Assembly: GCA_012932865.1 (NCBI GenBank)
Contig: SAXG01000007.1
Span: forward strand, 1-64,000
Direction of reading: 5' to 3'
Source: Amylostereum areolatum
Lineage: Eukaryota > Basidiomycota > Agaricomycetes > Russulales > Stereaceae
DNA: 64,000 nucleotides
The position numbers were made by a program, and so were the translations under genes. The stretch's first letter is position 1; each line of letters starts with the position of its first letter. Under the pieces are notes generated by a model. The model ran no database searches, was not told the DNA's origin, and saw only the letters and a list, made by a program, of their open reading frames with translations. Of the stretch, positions 1-12,217 are shown piece by piece.

Positions 1-172
1 CGGATATATGGAGATGACACACCGCTCCCGGGGGTGGTGCGCCCCCGGATCAATTGCCCTAGACTTTGTTCCCAGTTAGAAGTGGGTAGACAATTAGGTG
101 ATTTATTTCTTTAAAAAATGTAAGGTAAATTGAGTAATGTAACAAATGAAAACCCACTATGGCGAAAGGTTT

Positions 173-2973
173 TCAAAGGATGGTAAAGTACGCAAATAGT
201 CTACAATTACCCGTCAAAGCTTGTCCCACCTCCTCCGTTGGCCTGCCTTCGAACGAGTGGTGACACCCTCTGTGGTTGATCTGGTGCCTATCTTGTAGGA
301 GACGCTGTTGCCACCTGTCGGGCAGGAGCTTTCTTTCCTCGGGGAGGCCCAGTAGGGTTCGTCTTTGGGGGCTGCAACCTTCTTCCGTTTTCTTCGGTGG
401 GCCAGTACGCACAGGGGCCGCTTTCCGTTTACCGGGGCGCACCACTGGGCCGGGGACCTCGTCCACTATGCCCCCATTCACCCCCTCTGGTCCTGCATCC
501 CGTAGTCCCCCCTCATCCTCATCCCCATCCGATTCCACAATGTCAGCTCGCACCTGTATAAGTCCCAATTGCTTCTCGGCGGGAGAAGGAGTGGTAGGTG
601 GCGGAGCTCTTGCAGCGCGTTCTTCCAAGGGGGTTCTTCCTCGTCCGCATCAGGGTCTTCCTCCATTTCCGCCAGTTCAGCTTTCGTGAAACCTGCTGTG
701 TCCTCCGGGGAGCTGGCCGTCCCACCTTCCCGCCACTGCCCTTCCGCCTATTGACGGTGAATTGGGTGGACAACGCGGCCTGTCCGACAAAGTATTGCCC
801 TGTTTTGGATCCACCTTCGACCGGAGCTTTGGCCGCAAGCGCGATCTGGGCCAAGGACATGGATGGTGGGGGGGGGTATGCTTGGTACCTGCAGTGCAGC
901 ACGCGCAGATGTTCCTGGTTGAGTGCGTTGTTTCCTGGGGACGACTGGTTTGGGGGCGGATGGTGCGGAAAGTGGAAGCCGGAGTGGTGGCGCCCTCCGT
1001 ATAGGAGCTTGGGGCGGAGGAGGGAGGGATGGGACGGCACTCGTGGAGATGGACGGGGGCGTTCAGCTCGTTTTCCATCGCACGACGCCCGGGTTGTGGC
1101 TCGAGGGAAGGATGTGCCTTGAGAATGTCGGAGACTAGGCGCCTCCATCCGTCATCGAGCTTGCCAAGGACTTCCACCGCACTGGGGAATGCCCTCCGAA
1201 GACATGAGTCGTCTATAGTTGACCTTGTTAAGTCGCTCCATGTCGACTCCAGTTCGGCTTGATTAACGACAAGTAACAGTCCCGAGCAGCTGCCCCCGAG
1301 CGAAGCAGATACTCCACGACAAGCTCTACACCGCCGAAGGTCCCCCCCGGAGCCCAGCTAGCCTGAGTAGACTCGTGATGAGCATCCGAACGGCGTTGGC
1401 CTTCCTGTGGGTATCGGGAGGTAGTCCAGCCTGTCTATACTCCCAGGATCCGAAATCTCCCGGATGCAGAGCAAGGCGATGCTTCATGTAAAGGTCGATC
1501 TGCGCTTTTTAGACTGGAAGATGTCCGTCAGACGCGCGATAGAGATGATAAGGCGGAAGAAATGCACCTCAACCTGCATGATCAACTTGACCGCCCGGTG
1601 AAAGTTGGGGCATCGTGCAACCAAGGAGGTACTCCTCCTCAGTACCTGGACGCCCCATGGGACCAACTCCTGGCCACGCCCACAGTCGCAGGCATTTGGT
1701 CAGGAACTTTAGACATATCCCATTCCTCTTCAATCCAGCGAAGATCGGGATCGTCCATGACATGGCCTGCTTTCATAATGGCCCAGACCCAGTGTGCGCT
1801 CTGCATGGTGACCGTGGGGTTGTGTCCAAGGGTTTGACGTGCCCGAAGTCGTGGTGGTAAATCACCATGACACGCAGAAACGCGTGGAGATGTGCGAAGC
1901 CTGCGTACCCAAGGTCATCCAGATAAGGGCGCTGCGCGACCCACCGACGCAACTGGGCGATAGCCTCGATCTTCTGGTAACCTTCTTCAATCCATGGGTA
2001 TTGGAAGTCGTCGGGGACCCACAAGGCAAAATCCTCACTGACGGGACAGTCGTCGTCAGACTTCCTTGCCTACTCGACACCATGGTGAGAAATACGCCGG
2101 AAAGATCGTACAGGATGCTCACCGGCATCTTAAACGCCACCTCCACAAGGTCCATGAGGGTCTGGTTACCGCCGGAGACCCGATTCCACCACGCTCTGTA
2201 TCCCGGTCCTGACTCGTCTTGTATCCGCGGGCCAGGCCAGCTGCTTGACAAGGAAAATCTCCAGAGTCGTTGTCGTTGTCGGCAGATGTCATCATATTTG
2301 CGGTGTCGAGCGACGCAATGACAGGTCTGGGGAGTTGTTGGGCCTCTTCATCAGAATCTTCTCCATCGGCAGCCCTATTTTCAACGTAGTCCTGGTCGTC
2401 GAATCCCGTGGACGCTGCTGGGCTCTCTACTCGCTGTGTCCGTCCGGTCACCTCCAAACGTCGGGCCTTCTTCGGCGGTCCTACCTTGGGATGTACAGGA
2501 CCTTCATCCGTGGTAGGAGCACGGTGCAAACATTGGCGAAGCTCGACAACGGGAGGGGGGAGGGTCGGTGCACCTATATTCGTACGAGGAGGGGCAGGAC
2601 GTACTCCGGTGGTCGTAGCTGGCAGGCCCCCGGGAAGGGGTGGATCCACCTGGGGTGCGGGCGGTTTAGGCGTCTTGATAGGATGGTATTGACGTGGCTG
2701 CCGTGAGGATGCCAGTAGCGACGATTGAGCGCAACAGGCTTGCAGGGCTCGTCGTGCTGCTTTCCTTGGTATCGCAACATGCGTAAGGGGTCTGCGGTTC
2801 TTGTCCAACGCGGCAAAGCACGCTGGACTGTCCCAGGACATCTTTTCAGGATCCTTGATAGTGTCGTAGACCTTCTCGCCGTTCACAAGGAGAAAAGGCC
2901 TAAAATCCTCCGGGACAAAGATCTCCGGGGCTCCTTCTACGTTGGTCCACCCCATCCGCATCGACCCGTGAGG
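173..2973 (-). pseudogene. Gene 1, 3' part: unrecognised host gene cut by element A
   Basis: Minus-strand exons continue gene 1 (5' part at 10052-11371) across the element A insertion. The clearest exon lies at about 2250-2960. It holds a short folded-looking stretch (EIFVPEDFRPFLLVNGEKVYD) followed by a long proline-rich, basic/acidic tail with a nuclear-signal-like PPKKARR. Further exons at about 1773-2024 (with the segment YHHDFGH) and 173-1177 (acidic, with GKRKAAPVRTGPPKK) look like the C-terminal part, but I could not fix their splice sites. Residue patterns resemble gene 2 (38910-42439), for example YHHDFGH against LYDHDFSFW, so I infer a paralogous pair. No known domain is recognised. 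Element A probably blocks expression unless it is spliced out with an intron. Confidence 0.5.
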
Positions 2974-3392
2974 TGTCACGGATCGCTCCATTTCTCTCTT
3001 CGTTTGCAGACCTCGTACACGCGACGTGTCACGGCACATGACTTTCCCTTGCATCACATGCTTCAACGACGTCATTGCCCGGACTTCCGAGCGGGGTTCC
3101 GCATCCTTATCTATGACATCACTGCTCCGGACCTTCGTCCTCCGCCCCATGACTCCTTTCCTATTGTTCCCCCCGCTCGCACCACTATCGCATCGCATCG
3201 CACCATCGTTCCCACTTGTATATAAGGACAGTGTTTCTCTTCCCTTTTCCCTAGACTGTCCATCTCGTCATACGGTACTGTAGCGCACGTTGCACTACCC
3301 TAGACCCCGGCACTCTCGAATCTATTTTCTTCTCCGCTCCTCATCGTCGCGACTTAGGCGGTTCATCGGTCTCATAAACTGCGTTTCTGACA
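2974..3392 (+). repeat. 5' LTR of element A
   Basis: This 419-bp LTR begins TGTCACGG and ends TCTGACA. A TATA box (TATATAAG) lies at 3219-3226. The inferred transcript start is about 33 nt downstream at 3252, where TAGACTGTCCA is complementary to the primer site at 3395-3405. It is identical to the 3' LTR except for two small indels. Confidence 0.97.
3219..3226 (+). promoter_or_regulatory. TATA box of element A 5' LTR
   Basis: TATATAAG lies 33 nt upstream of the segment inferred from primer-site complementarity to be the mRNA 5' end. The same spacing occurs in the LTRs of families B and C. Confidence 0.7.
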
Positions 3393-3394
3393 CC

Positions 3395-3405
3395 TGGACA
3401 GTCTA
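3395..3405 (+). promoter_or_regulatory. Self-priming primer-binding site of element A
   Basis: TGGACAGTCTA starts 2 nt after the LTR. It is an 11-nt perfect reverse complement of TAGACTGTCCA at 3252-3262 within the same LTR, at the expected transcript start. In Tf1 the 5' end of the element's own mRNA folds onto the primer site and primes minus-strand synthesis. The geometry here matches that mechanism rather than a tRNA primer. Confidence 0.75.
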
Positions 3406-3709
3406 CCCCTACGCCTACCTCGCACCCCTCTCTCCATCTACCTCTGCCGCCGTCTCTACGACGTTAAAAACTCCCACCACGGACCTCCCGAACGCACCGG
3501 TCTTCCTCCCGTTCAACGGAAAGCCGATCACCCCCCGACGACGCACCACTCCCCTACCCTTGGTCCGACGCCGTCACCGTCAACTGCCTCGTCCCCGTAC
3601 AGAACCTCTGCAAGAAAGATCCCTGGACCGCGCACGGTCAACTTCCGCATCTTCGAGTGGAGGTGGCACAAGGATCACGGTACTGTCGTCCTCGCCCTAT
3701 ACGTCCGGA

Positions 3710-5625
3710 TCACTACGTGCATCAACGTAGATCTCGAACGCCTTGAATTCACCCTCCACGCCCCCACCTACCACACATACCTCATCCAAGACGCCCCCAA
3801 CCCGATCCTCCAAACCAGTTTCACCTCCGTCTCCCAGTTTAACCGCCGGACCCCCGAATCCACCACCCCGCCACCAGTCCTCCGTCCCACCATCAAGGGT
3901 AAGACCCTTCGTCGCCGCCACCACGAACATAAGATCCGCCAGGCAGTAAAAGCCGGCTACCTCACCAAGAAACTCCTCGGCCGTCGCCCCATCGCGGCGG
4001 ACTTCTTCTAGACCATCATCACGTCCTCCACAGCCCCTCGTCCCCCACCCCGAACCTTCCCCCAGGCGTCTTTCGAGACTACTGTCCCGAAGAATACTAT
4101 ATCCTACCTCACCTCGCAGCAGACTAAGGAATCCGTACGTTGGCTGCACGACGAACCAAACCGGCAACGTCGAGACTGGTACTTCGACGACCGCGACGAA
4201 CAACCCTACGTCGAAGAATCGGATTTTGCCACCGCTGCGGACGTTCTACAGCGCTTCCTGAACCCCCCTCCGACCAACTCGCCCCCACCCCGTCGACGTA
4301 CTGTAATCGAAGTCCCAGAAGGGATCAACCACAACGACACAACTGGGAAGTGGTACGCCTATAGACGGAACAAGAACGGAACCCCAGGACGATCAGTAGT
4401 TGAGTGGCAGCCCACTTCGTTCAGTCCCGTCCAAGATCACTGGTCGTGGCATCATAACCAGCAATTCCTCACCCCCGCCGACTTCCTTGTCGCAAAACAA
4501 GTTGAGGACGAAGTTGAAGAAGCAGAAGAACGCGACGAGAAACCTACGCCGCCTTGATCAAGAACTCGCCCAATCCCTCACCGTCCCCCTCCCCTTCGAC
4601 AAGATGTCCGACGCCGAATCCAAACCTGCCGTCTCCAAGCGGGAGATCGGCCCCAAGCCAAAGCCATTCAAAGGCGATAGACGCGACACCCTCCGGTTCT
4701 CCCTCGAGCTCCGCATGTTCCTGCGCGTTAACAAGGATGTTTATGCCACAGATGACGCCAAGATGATGCTCCTCCTCAGCCTGATGGAGGACGACACGGC
4801 GAAAGCCTGGGCCACGCATCGCCGCATGGAACTCTTCGCCGACGAAGACGAGAAGGAAGACGCCGACACCCTCGACCCCACGCCCCCCACTCCACTATAG
4901 CTCCTACAAAGAGCTCTTCGAGAGGTTTGGCAAAGACTTCGTGCCCGTCGATCCGAAGATAGAGGCTCAGCGTAAGATCAACGAGCTCGCAATGACCACC
5001 CGGGACGTCACTGACTTTATCACCGAGTTTGAGATGCTGGCAACCATGTCAGCGTACGACGACGAGGCGCTAATCCACTTTTTCAAGAAGGGACTTCAGC
5101 GTGACCTCGGCAAGCAGGTGGCCCGTCGTACCCGTTCCCCACCAAGCTCGCGGAGTGGAAGGAGCGCGCCCGCCGCATCAACCACCAGTGGCTCGAAGAG
5201 AACCCGGAGAGGAAGAGCAGTCAGTCCAAGGGGGCTGTCGCGCTCACCTCGAACGGTTCGACCAACGACTCCTCGTCGCGCCGAGTCGGCGCCTTCACCA
5301 ACACCTCGACCCGCCCTGCAAAGCTGACGGACGACGAGCGCGCAAAGATGATGCGCGAAGGCAAGTGCTTCATGTGTCGACAAGCCGGTCACGTCTCTCG
5401 CGACTGCCCCAACCGCGACTCGACGCGCGACGGGTGGGCGCAGTAGAGACTGGGTCCAAGGCCCCTCCCCTGCCGACGAACACGGCTCCGTCCACTGCGA
5501 AAGCAGCTCCCGACCCATCCAAAACCATCGCGGCGATCACTCGCCAGCTGAAGGATCTGGACGCGGAAGGCAAGGAGCAGGCAGTAGCGCTGTTGAAGGA
5601 CATCCTGGAATCGCAGGATTTTTGA
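3710..5625 (+). pseudogene. gag: Element A gag, frameshifted, with CCHC zinc knuckle
   Basis: The structural (capsid/nucleocapsid) polyprotein is spread over several frames. An N-terminal region at about 3727-4560 has an in-frame stop near 4008. The capsid-like part runs from MSDAESKP (about 4604) and shifts frame near 4895 and again near 5130. The CCHC knuckle CFMCRQAGHVSRDC lies at about 5368-5410. The frame ends in GAT TTT TGA at 5617-5625, the gag-pol frameshift point. The breaks keep the general gag layout of families B and C. A functional Gag would have to come from another copy. Confidence 0.8.
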
Positions 5626-5660
5626 AACGCCCCCCAGTCGCGTCGTCTGGTGGAGGCAAA
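5616..5660 (+). promoter_or_regulatory. Probable -1 frameshift signal of element A
   Basis: Heptamer G GAT TTT (5616-5622) precedes the gag stop TGA (5623-5625), and pol is in the -1 frame. After a 6-nt spacer, GCCCCCCAG (5629-5637) can pair with CTGGTGGAGGC (about 5647-5657), a 9-bp stem with two bulges. The P-site pairing deviates from the canonical XXXYYYZ pattern, so this signal is weaker than in B and C. Confidence 0.5.
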
Positions 5661-8600
5661 GGACTTTTGGTATCATCGTCGAATCGTTTCGCTGTATTAT
5701 CATCCATGCATACCTGTGAGCAATCGTATCCCCCGTGTTTGTATCTGTCTACTGTCACCAAGAACAGGCAAACACCATCGATCACGCTCAAAGTCAAGCT
5801 GATCGGACGAGTTACCAAAAGAGAAATCGACGCAGACGCGCTGCTTGATAGCGGCGCAGAAGGAATTATCCTGAACCGAAGCTTCGTTGAACGCAAGAAG
5901 CTCACCACAAGAAAACTAGAAAACCCGTTCCCCGTGCGTAATGTGGATGGCACCGAGAACGTCATGGGCTGGGTACGCGACACAACGACCCAGCGGATCC
6001 GGATATACTCGCAAGATTCAAGGCGTACCATGAGGAAGAAGCTGAGTTCTTCATCACCGACATCGGCGATCATGACATGATCCTTGGAACAGACTGGCTC
6101 GACGAGCACAATCCCACCATAGACTGGCAACGAGACCGTGTTGACATGCTCCGCTGCCCTCCCTCGTGCACTCTGTCCAAACCTCCTGTGACGAACCTCG
6201 CAACCAAGCCACGGAAACCATCATCGGTCCAATCACAGCGTAAGGTTGAAGCAGGTAAAACCCCGAGGACACCTCTCGTCGTGGACGATCCCTTCCCAGA
6301 GCCGACATATGTGTCCTGGACCCCAGTCCCCACTTATGTTATTCCTGCACGCAGAGTCAAAGGTGTTCGCGTCCGCACGGTCCATCGCTCCCCTCTACCC
6401 GCACGACTCTTCACTGAAGACGACGACGAGCGGCCCATGGTATTCCGAGACTGGGAGATCAATGGACTACGCCGCGCCGGAATCCTCCCTGAAACCGATG
6501 GTCCTAATCCAGATGCAATACCCATCCGCGCGGGCTTTACAAAAGCGCAGGAGCTTGCAGAGCATTCAAAAGAACGCACGCCCGCAAACCTTTGAAGACT
6601 TAGTCCCCCCGCCGTACCGCGACTTTGCGCCTGTATTCGACAAGAAAACCTCCGAGCGACTTCCTGACCGACGACCATGGGACCATGCTATCGACATGAA
6701 AGACGGCTTTGAACCCAAACCGTGCAAGATCTACCCCCTCTCACCTTCCGAGCAGATCGAACTCGACACCTTCCTCGATGACCACCTGAAGAAGGGCTAT
6801 ATCCGCCCATCGAAGTCACCTCAGGCGAGTCCGTTCTTCTTTGTGAAGAAAAAGGATGGAAAGCTGCGTCCCGTACAGGACTATCGAGAATTAAACAAGG
6901 GCACTGTCAAGAATGAATACCCCTTGCCACTGATCTCTGAAATTGTCGACCGCCTCAAAGGTGCAAAATCTTCTCCAAGATGGATGTTCGCTGGGGCTAC
7001 AACAATGTCCGCATCAAGGAAGGCGACGAGTGGAAGGCTGCGTTCAAGACGAATCGCGGTCTCTTCGAACCTACGGTGATGTTTTTGGGCTTATGAACTC
7101 CCCTGCGACATTTCAGGCAATGATGAATGAACTGTTCAAGGATCTCATCGACTCGGGCAAGGTCATCATCTACATGGACGACATCTTGGTGTTCACTCGC
7201 ACCATGGACGAACACCGTGCCATAGTGCGGCAGGTTCTGCAGCGTTTGCAAGACAACGACCTCTTCCTCAAACCGGAGAAATGCGTCTTTGAGCAAGACT
7301 CTGTCGAATACCTCGGACTCATCATCTCGCACGACAAGATCGCTATGGACCCCGTCAAGGTAGCAGGTATTCAGGACTGGCCGACACCACGAACGGTCAA
7401 AGATGTGCAATCCTTCCTCGGCTTTGGCAACTTCTACCGACGTTTCATCAAGGACTTCTCCAAGGTTGCACGGCCCCTATTTGATCTGACAAAGAAGGAC
7501 TGCACATGGGACTGGTCGACGGACTGCCAAACTGCGTTTGACGCACTGAAAGCTGCGTTTACTTCCTCCCCCGTCTTGTCATGCCTGACCCAAAGAAGCC
7601 TTACCTCGTTGAAGTCGATGCCTCGGACTTTGCTACTGGAGGTATACTCTCGCAGAAAGGCGACGACGGTCACTGGCATCCAGTGGCGTATCTGTCCAAG
7701 GCCCTATCGGAACCGGAACGGAACTACGACATCTACGACAAGGAGCTGCTTGCGATCATCCGTGCGCTTGAAGCCTGGCGCCACTACCTCGAAGGCGCCC
7801 CCGACACCGTCGAAATCTGGACAGATCACAAGAACCTGGAGCACTTCAAGACGGCACAGAAGCTGAGCCGCCGACAGGCACGTTGGGCTCTATTCCTCAC
7901 TCGATTTGACTTCTCGCTCGTTCATAAACCAGGAATTTCCCACCGCCCATCCAATGTCTCGACGACCCGATCACAAGGATGGTGTTGAAAACGACAACAA
8001 GGAACGCGTATTGCTTGACCCCAAGTACTTCCAAGTACGCGCAACAAGGCCAGGAGCAGTAACCTCCCTCGGTGATGTCGAACTCCGACGACGTATCCGC
8101 GACTGCAAAACCAAGGACATCGAGGTCGTTCAAGCCCTGGACGCCATCTTACGAAACGGACCACGTACACTCGTCAAGAACCTTCAAGAGTGGAACTACG
8201 AAGAAGGCCTGGTCCTGTTTAGAGGAAAGGTATACGTCCCTGCGATGACGAGTTGCGACGCGACATTGTCAAAATGTACCATGAATCGCCCCTGGCTGGA
8301 CACCCCGGTCGCTTCAAGACTTACGAGCTTGTGAGTCGTGAATATTGGTGGCCTGGCATGTCTGTCTTTGTCCGCGACTTTGTAGCAGGATGCGCAACCT
8401 GCCAGTCGACGAAGACACAGAGCAGCCGACCCCACGTCGACATGATCCCAAACGAAGTACCCGATCGACCATTTGGCGTCATCTCCACCGACTTCATCGT
8501 CGAACTCCCTGACTGCGAAGGCTATAACGCCGTCAATGTCGTGGTCGATCGCCTCACCAAGATGGTGGTTACCACCCCATGTACAACGAAGATCACCAGC

Positions 8601-9699
8601 GATGGCACGGCCGACATTCTCTTCGATAAGGTATACCGACACTACGGCTTAGCAGACAAGATCATCTCGGATCGTGGACCCCAATTTGCTGGACAGGTGA
8701 TGCGTACACTCAACGAGAAGCTCGGGATCAAGTCCGCCCTCAGCACAGCGTATCACCCACAGACAGACGGCCAAACCGAACGCGAGAACCAGAACCTCGA
8801 GCAGTTTCTGCGAGTATTCTGCAACTACCGTCAAGACGACTGGGTGAAGTGGTTGCCCTTCTTCGAGTTTTCTCACAACTCTCGCACCCATGCAGCTACT
8901 GGAAAGGCTCCCTTTGAAGTCCTCTACGGCTTCCTCCCCAAGATGTACCCATCCGTAAACCCGTCCTCAAAGGTCCCTGCAGTTGAAGAACGCCTCCGTC
9001 AACTTGAAGAAGTCCGACAGAGATCAAGCCAGCCTTGCCCTCGCATCGACTTAATGAAGCACTACAATGGTGACACGATCAGCAAATCGACACTGTTCGC
9101 CATTGGAGACAAGTCTGGCTCGAAGGCAAAAACCTGAAGACGACGAGGCCGAAAGCTAAGCTTGCTGCCAAACGATTTGGACCCTTCGAGATCGTTGACG
9201 TCATTAGCCCAGTGAACTACCGCCTGAAGCTGCCGAAGACGTGGAGAATCCACCCAGTCTTCCATGCTTCGCTGCTCACCGCGTACAAGGAGACAACGGC
9301 ACATGGTCCAAACTATGAACAACCGCCGCCTGACCTCGTTGATGACGAAGAAGAATATGACGTTGAAGACATCATCGACTCGAAGCCGACCCGCAACAAG
9401 AAAGGCATACAATACCTCGTCAAGTGGGCAGGCTATCCTGACTCCGAGAATACCTGGCTCCCTCGCTCCTCGCTCTCAAAGGTCACCGACATGATCGACG
9501 CCTTCCACAAACGCCATCCAAACGCCCCCGCCCTGTGCGTTCCCTCGGCATCTCCTTTGACGATTTTCTCGCATCTACCCTTGCAGATGACATCGCGCTC
9601 CAGGCGAAAGCGCGTCTTAAAGGGGGGGTAATGTCACGGATCGCTCCATTTCTCTCTTCGTTTGCAGACCTCGTACACGCGACGTGTCACGGCACATGA
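5622..9699 (+). pseudogene. pol: Element A pol: protease, RT, RNase H, integrase, chromodomain; frameshifted
   Basis: The frame opens at the -1 junction. Seen in order: aspartic protease LLDSGAEG (about 5839-5865); RT with the [18 protein letters not shown] fingers (about 6835-6890) and catalytic YMDD (7170-7185); RNase H (VDASDFATGG, about 7615); integrase HHCC finger and D-D-E core (STDFIV about 8485, SDRGPQF about 8665, QTERENQ about 8770); and chromodomain (YDVEDIIDSKP to NTWLPRSSL, 9355-9470). The frame runs past the polypurine tract into the 3' LTR. Compared with A-prime there are single-base losses near 6024, 7577, 8243, 9020 and 9112, with other breaks near 6965, 7087 and 7985. Confidence 0.9.
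9619..9631 (+). promoter_or_regulatory. Polypurine tract of element A
   Basis: AAAGGGGGGGTAA directly abuts the 3' LTR start TGTCACGG at 9632. This is the usual plus-strand primer position. Confidence 0.8.
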
Positions 9700-10051
9700 C
9701 TTTCCCTTGCATCACATGCTTCAACGACGTCATTGCCCGGACTTCCGAGCGGGGTTCCGCATCCTTATCTATGACATCACTGCTCCGGACCTTCGTCCTC
9801 CGCCCCATGACTCCTTTCCTATTGTTCCCCCCGCTCGCACCACTATCGCATCGCATCGCACCATCGTTCCCACTTGTATATAAGGACAGTGTTTCTCTTC
9901 CCTTTTCCCTAGACTGTCCATCTCGTCATACGGTACTGTAGCGCACGTTGCACTACCCTAGACCCCGGCACTCTCGAATCTATTTTCTTCTCGCTCCTCT
10001 CATCGTCGCGACTTAGGCGGTTCATCGGTCTCATAAACTGCGTTTCTGACA
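9632..10051 (+). repeat. 3' LTR of element A
   Basis: 420-bp partner of the LTR at 2974-3392, with a TATA box at about 9877-9884. It is followed directly by the target duplication TGAGG. Confidence 0.97.
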
Positions 10052-11371
10052 TGAGGAGATATCGACCCTGAATGAACAATAGTGAGTACAAACCCCATCC
10101 GTACAGAATTCATAAACATACGATGCGCCAGCGTCCACATTCGACGTACGTATGTCGTGACTTCATCCCGAGACATGTCCTTCCAGGCATTCCGGTCTTC
10201 GAACACTAGTTGGCCCTTCTTGCCTAGCCAGATCCCGCTGGTCGCGACGCGCTCACGATGTTGGATTTTATCCGCAGGTTGTGGTAGGGCGCCTTCAATT
10301 ATACCTTTCTTCACTGAACTCCAAGGTCAGAAACATTCCGTGCAAGGAACCCCTGGAAGGAAAGGACACACAAGGTATAGCATGACATGGGCATTAAATG
10401 CGTCGCCCGCCTCCTGGAGAAGTGCTTCTCCCTCGGGCGTGTCGTTGAAGTTTTCGTCCAATAACCCCATCTCCTGGTGAAACTCGTGGCTGCCCGCCGT
10501 GGTGAGTAAAGGGTGACACGTGTAGGAGCAATTGTAAGACGTACATCTGTCCCTTGATTTCTCCCAGATCATCCACCTCTGCTGTGATGGTCAGGGTGTA
10601 CTGTGTTGAGATCCCGGGCGTTATTTGCGGCCAACGCTTTGCACTGGGGCTTGAGACGCTTCTTGGCCTTCCTGGAATGAAAGTCAGCCAGCTGAAGATA
10701 GTGCTCGTGGTCGTCATTACTCACTTTGCTTTCATAGCTGGGGGCGCCCCGACTGCATTCCACTCCTCAGCCGTCTGCTCCAGAACCTTTCTGTCCGCGG
10801 CAGACAGCTGCTGGACGCCGAGAGTCGTCGCTCGCGTGTAGAAGACCGCCTTGGGCATCTTCGGATTTGGGTCCTCGCCATCTCCATCCGTCGAGGTCGG
10901 GTTGTCGATACACCACTGGACGAGCGTCTGTTGGTACTCCGGATACAGCTCCGCCCCATACAGGATCTTGCTGTCCACGCAGACCCACGGCTCCACTTCA
11001 CGGCGCACGCGACTATTCTTCCGGCCCTTTGTCGCAAACCATGTCATGAGAGCCTATGGAATGGTAAAGGGGAAGAAGCGTCCCCAGTCAGCATGTGAGT
11101 GGAGAGTATGTAAGACATTGAGTCCACATACCTTCTTCGCCTCGTGATACTCCGGGTCATCGGTCTTCGTTGGTACGTCTCCCTGAACGTCAAACTCCGG
11201 GTGTGTCAGCTTCCAGATTGCCTTCATCTCCTCGTTGAACCATGTGGGATCGGTCAGCCTGAACAGTAGCTGATAAACTTGTCTAGGTCTCCCTCCATGG
11301 CGACAAAACTGTTCAGCGGTGAGAAGGGGCGGTGGAGGAACTGGGGTGGGGGGGGAAGGGGACCGCGACAT
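10052..11371 (-). pseudogene. Gene 1, 5' part: unrecognised basidiomycete gene cut by element A
   Basis: The start ATG at 11369-11371 (MSRSPSPPTPV) opens exon 1 (11132-11371). It splices at GTATGT...CATAG to exon 2 (about 10725-11053), which holds a predicted helical segment LSAADRKVLEQTAEEWNAVGAP. Further exons include TITAEVDDLGEIKG (about 10560) and EFHQEMGLLDENFND (about 10440), then 10100-10314 ending at a good donor (GTACTC). That donor is about 30 nt from the insertion, so element A probably sits in or at the edge of a short intron. Gene 2 carries the comparable LTPEQRSEVEKVRSKYNAGGVP, supporting a shared family. No catalytic motif is recognised. Loss of the 3' half makes this copy probably inactive. 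Confidence 0.55.
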
Positions 11372-12217
11372 TGTTGCAGAGTACCTGGGAACGGTCGGCG
11401 AGGGAAAAAAACGGCGTAGATGGTGAGTGCAGCCGGAAAAGCACCGGGGGTAGTCGAGTATGAGTCAAGGGTGACTGTGGATGAAGCGACGAGGGATTGG
11501 GCGGTGGAAGTCAAGTCATGCAGGTCTCCAATCGACTTGGACTCCCAAATTTCGAACCTGGGGGCCCATACCCCGGTACTTGGTTGCGTAGATCTGCGCC
11601 CCAGATGTTTCGGGGGCGAAATGGGCCCGGTCGCAAGTTGTATGGCCCCATCCGTGTCCGCAAATTGCCAACCGACGTCGCGGACATAGTTACCAATGGA
11701 AAGGACGAGCCGGTGGCCTAGAAGCGGCCGGTCGACAACCAGTGGGGCTGTCCGTCAGTGCAAGATGTGATTAGCTCCAATCCACTTGCCCGCCTGCGGC
11801 GCCTCTGGCCGTGTTCCCCCGGAGACTGGGCCGTTGATCCGATGGGAGGCACCGGACCACTGATAGGCTGAGATCTATGGCGGCACGATCGAAAGCAGGC
11901 CTGCTTCGTCAAGTCCTAACTTAGATTTGAGTTGATTTCTTGACGTCGGCCACTGACCACACCGACAATATAAACAATGGTCGGAAAAGGCGTAACAATC
12001 ATAGAGATCGTCCCAAGTAATCCATTGTGATGCTACAGGCGTGGCTTGGGTAAGCACGATGCAGGTTGACGTATTGATCGCCACTGTTGACAATTTCGAG
12101 AGCACTTTCGTTTACAACACCGTTCGTTGTCCGTCCTCAGTCTCCTGTACCATCCACCCTCATTTGCTCTCATCCCACGCCTCACCAGGGTCTCCTCCAC
12201 GAATCCGGGTCATCCCC
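11372..12217. other. Intergenic region between gene 1 and the TET/JBP gene
   Basis: About 850 bp between divergently transcribed genes, so it probably holds both promoters. There are short G-rich stretches, including CCGGGGGT at 11444. No convincing coding exon, RNA gene or transposon terminus was recognised. Confidence 0.4.

Larger units (their letters stand above)
2974..10051 (+). mobile_element. Element A: complete Ty3/Gypsy chromovirus, frameshifted
   Basis: Two LTRs (TGTCACGG...TCTGACA) bound the element and a 5-bp target duplication TGAGG (2969-2973 and 10052-10056) flanks it. Order is LTR, self-priming primer site, gag with CCHC knuckle, protease, reverse transcriptase, RNase H, integrase, chromodomain, polypurine tract, LTR. 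That order defines Ty3/Gypsy. The LTRs differ only by a 1-bp and a 2-bp indel near 3335-3345, implying recent insertion. Even so, gag and pol carry many single-base frameshifts, so this copy cannot encode its proteins as written. It lies antisense in gene 1. Confidence 0.97.

Noticed and set aside
276..1262. Several plus-strand open frames over the gene 1 3' region
   Set aside because: They mirror GC-rich minus-strand exons, have no splice consistency and low-complexity composition.
3290..3730. 146-codon frame starting in the A 5' LTR
   Set aside because: It starts in U5 and crosses the primer site; composition is Ser/Thr/Arg/Pro-rich and does not match gag of A, B or C.
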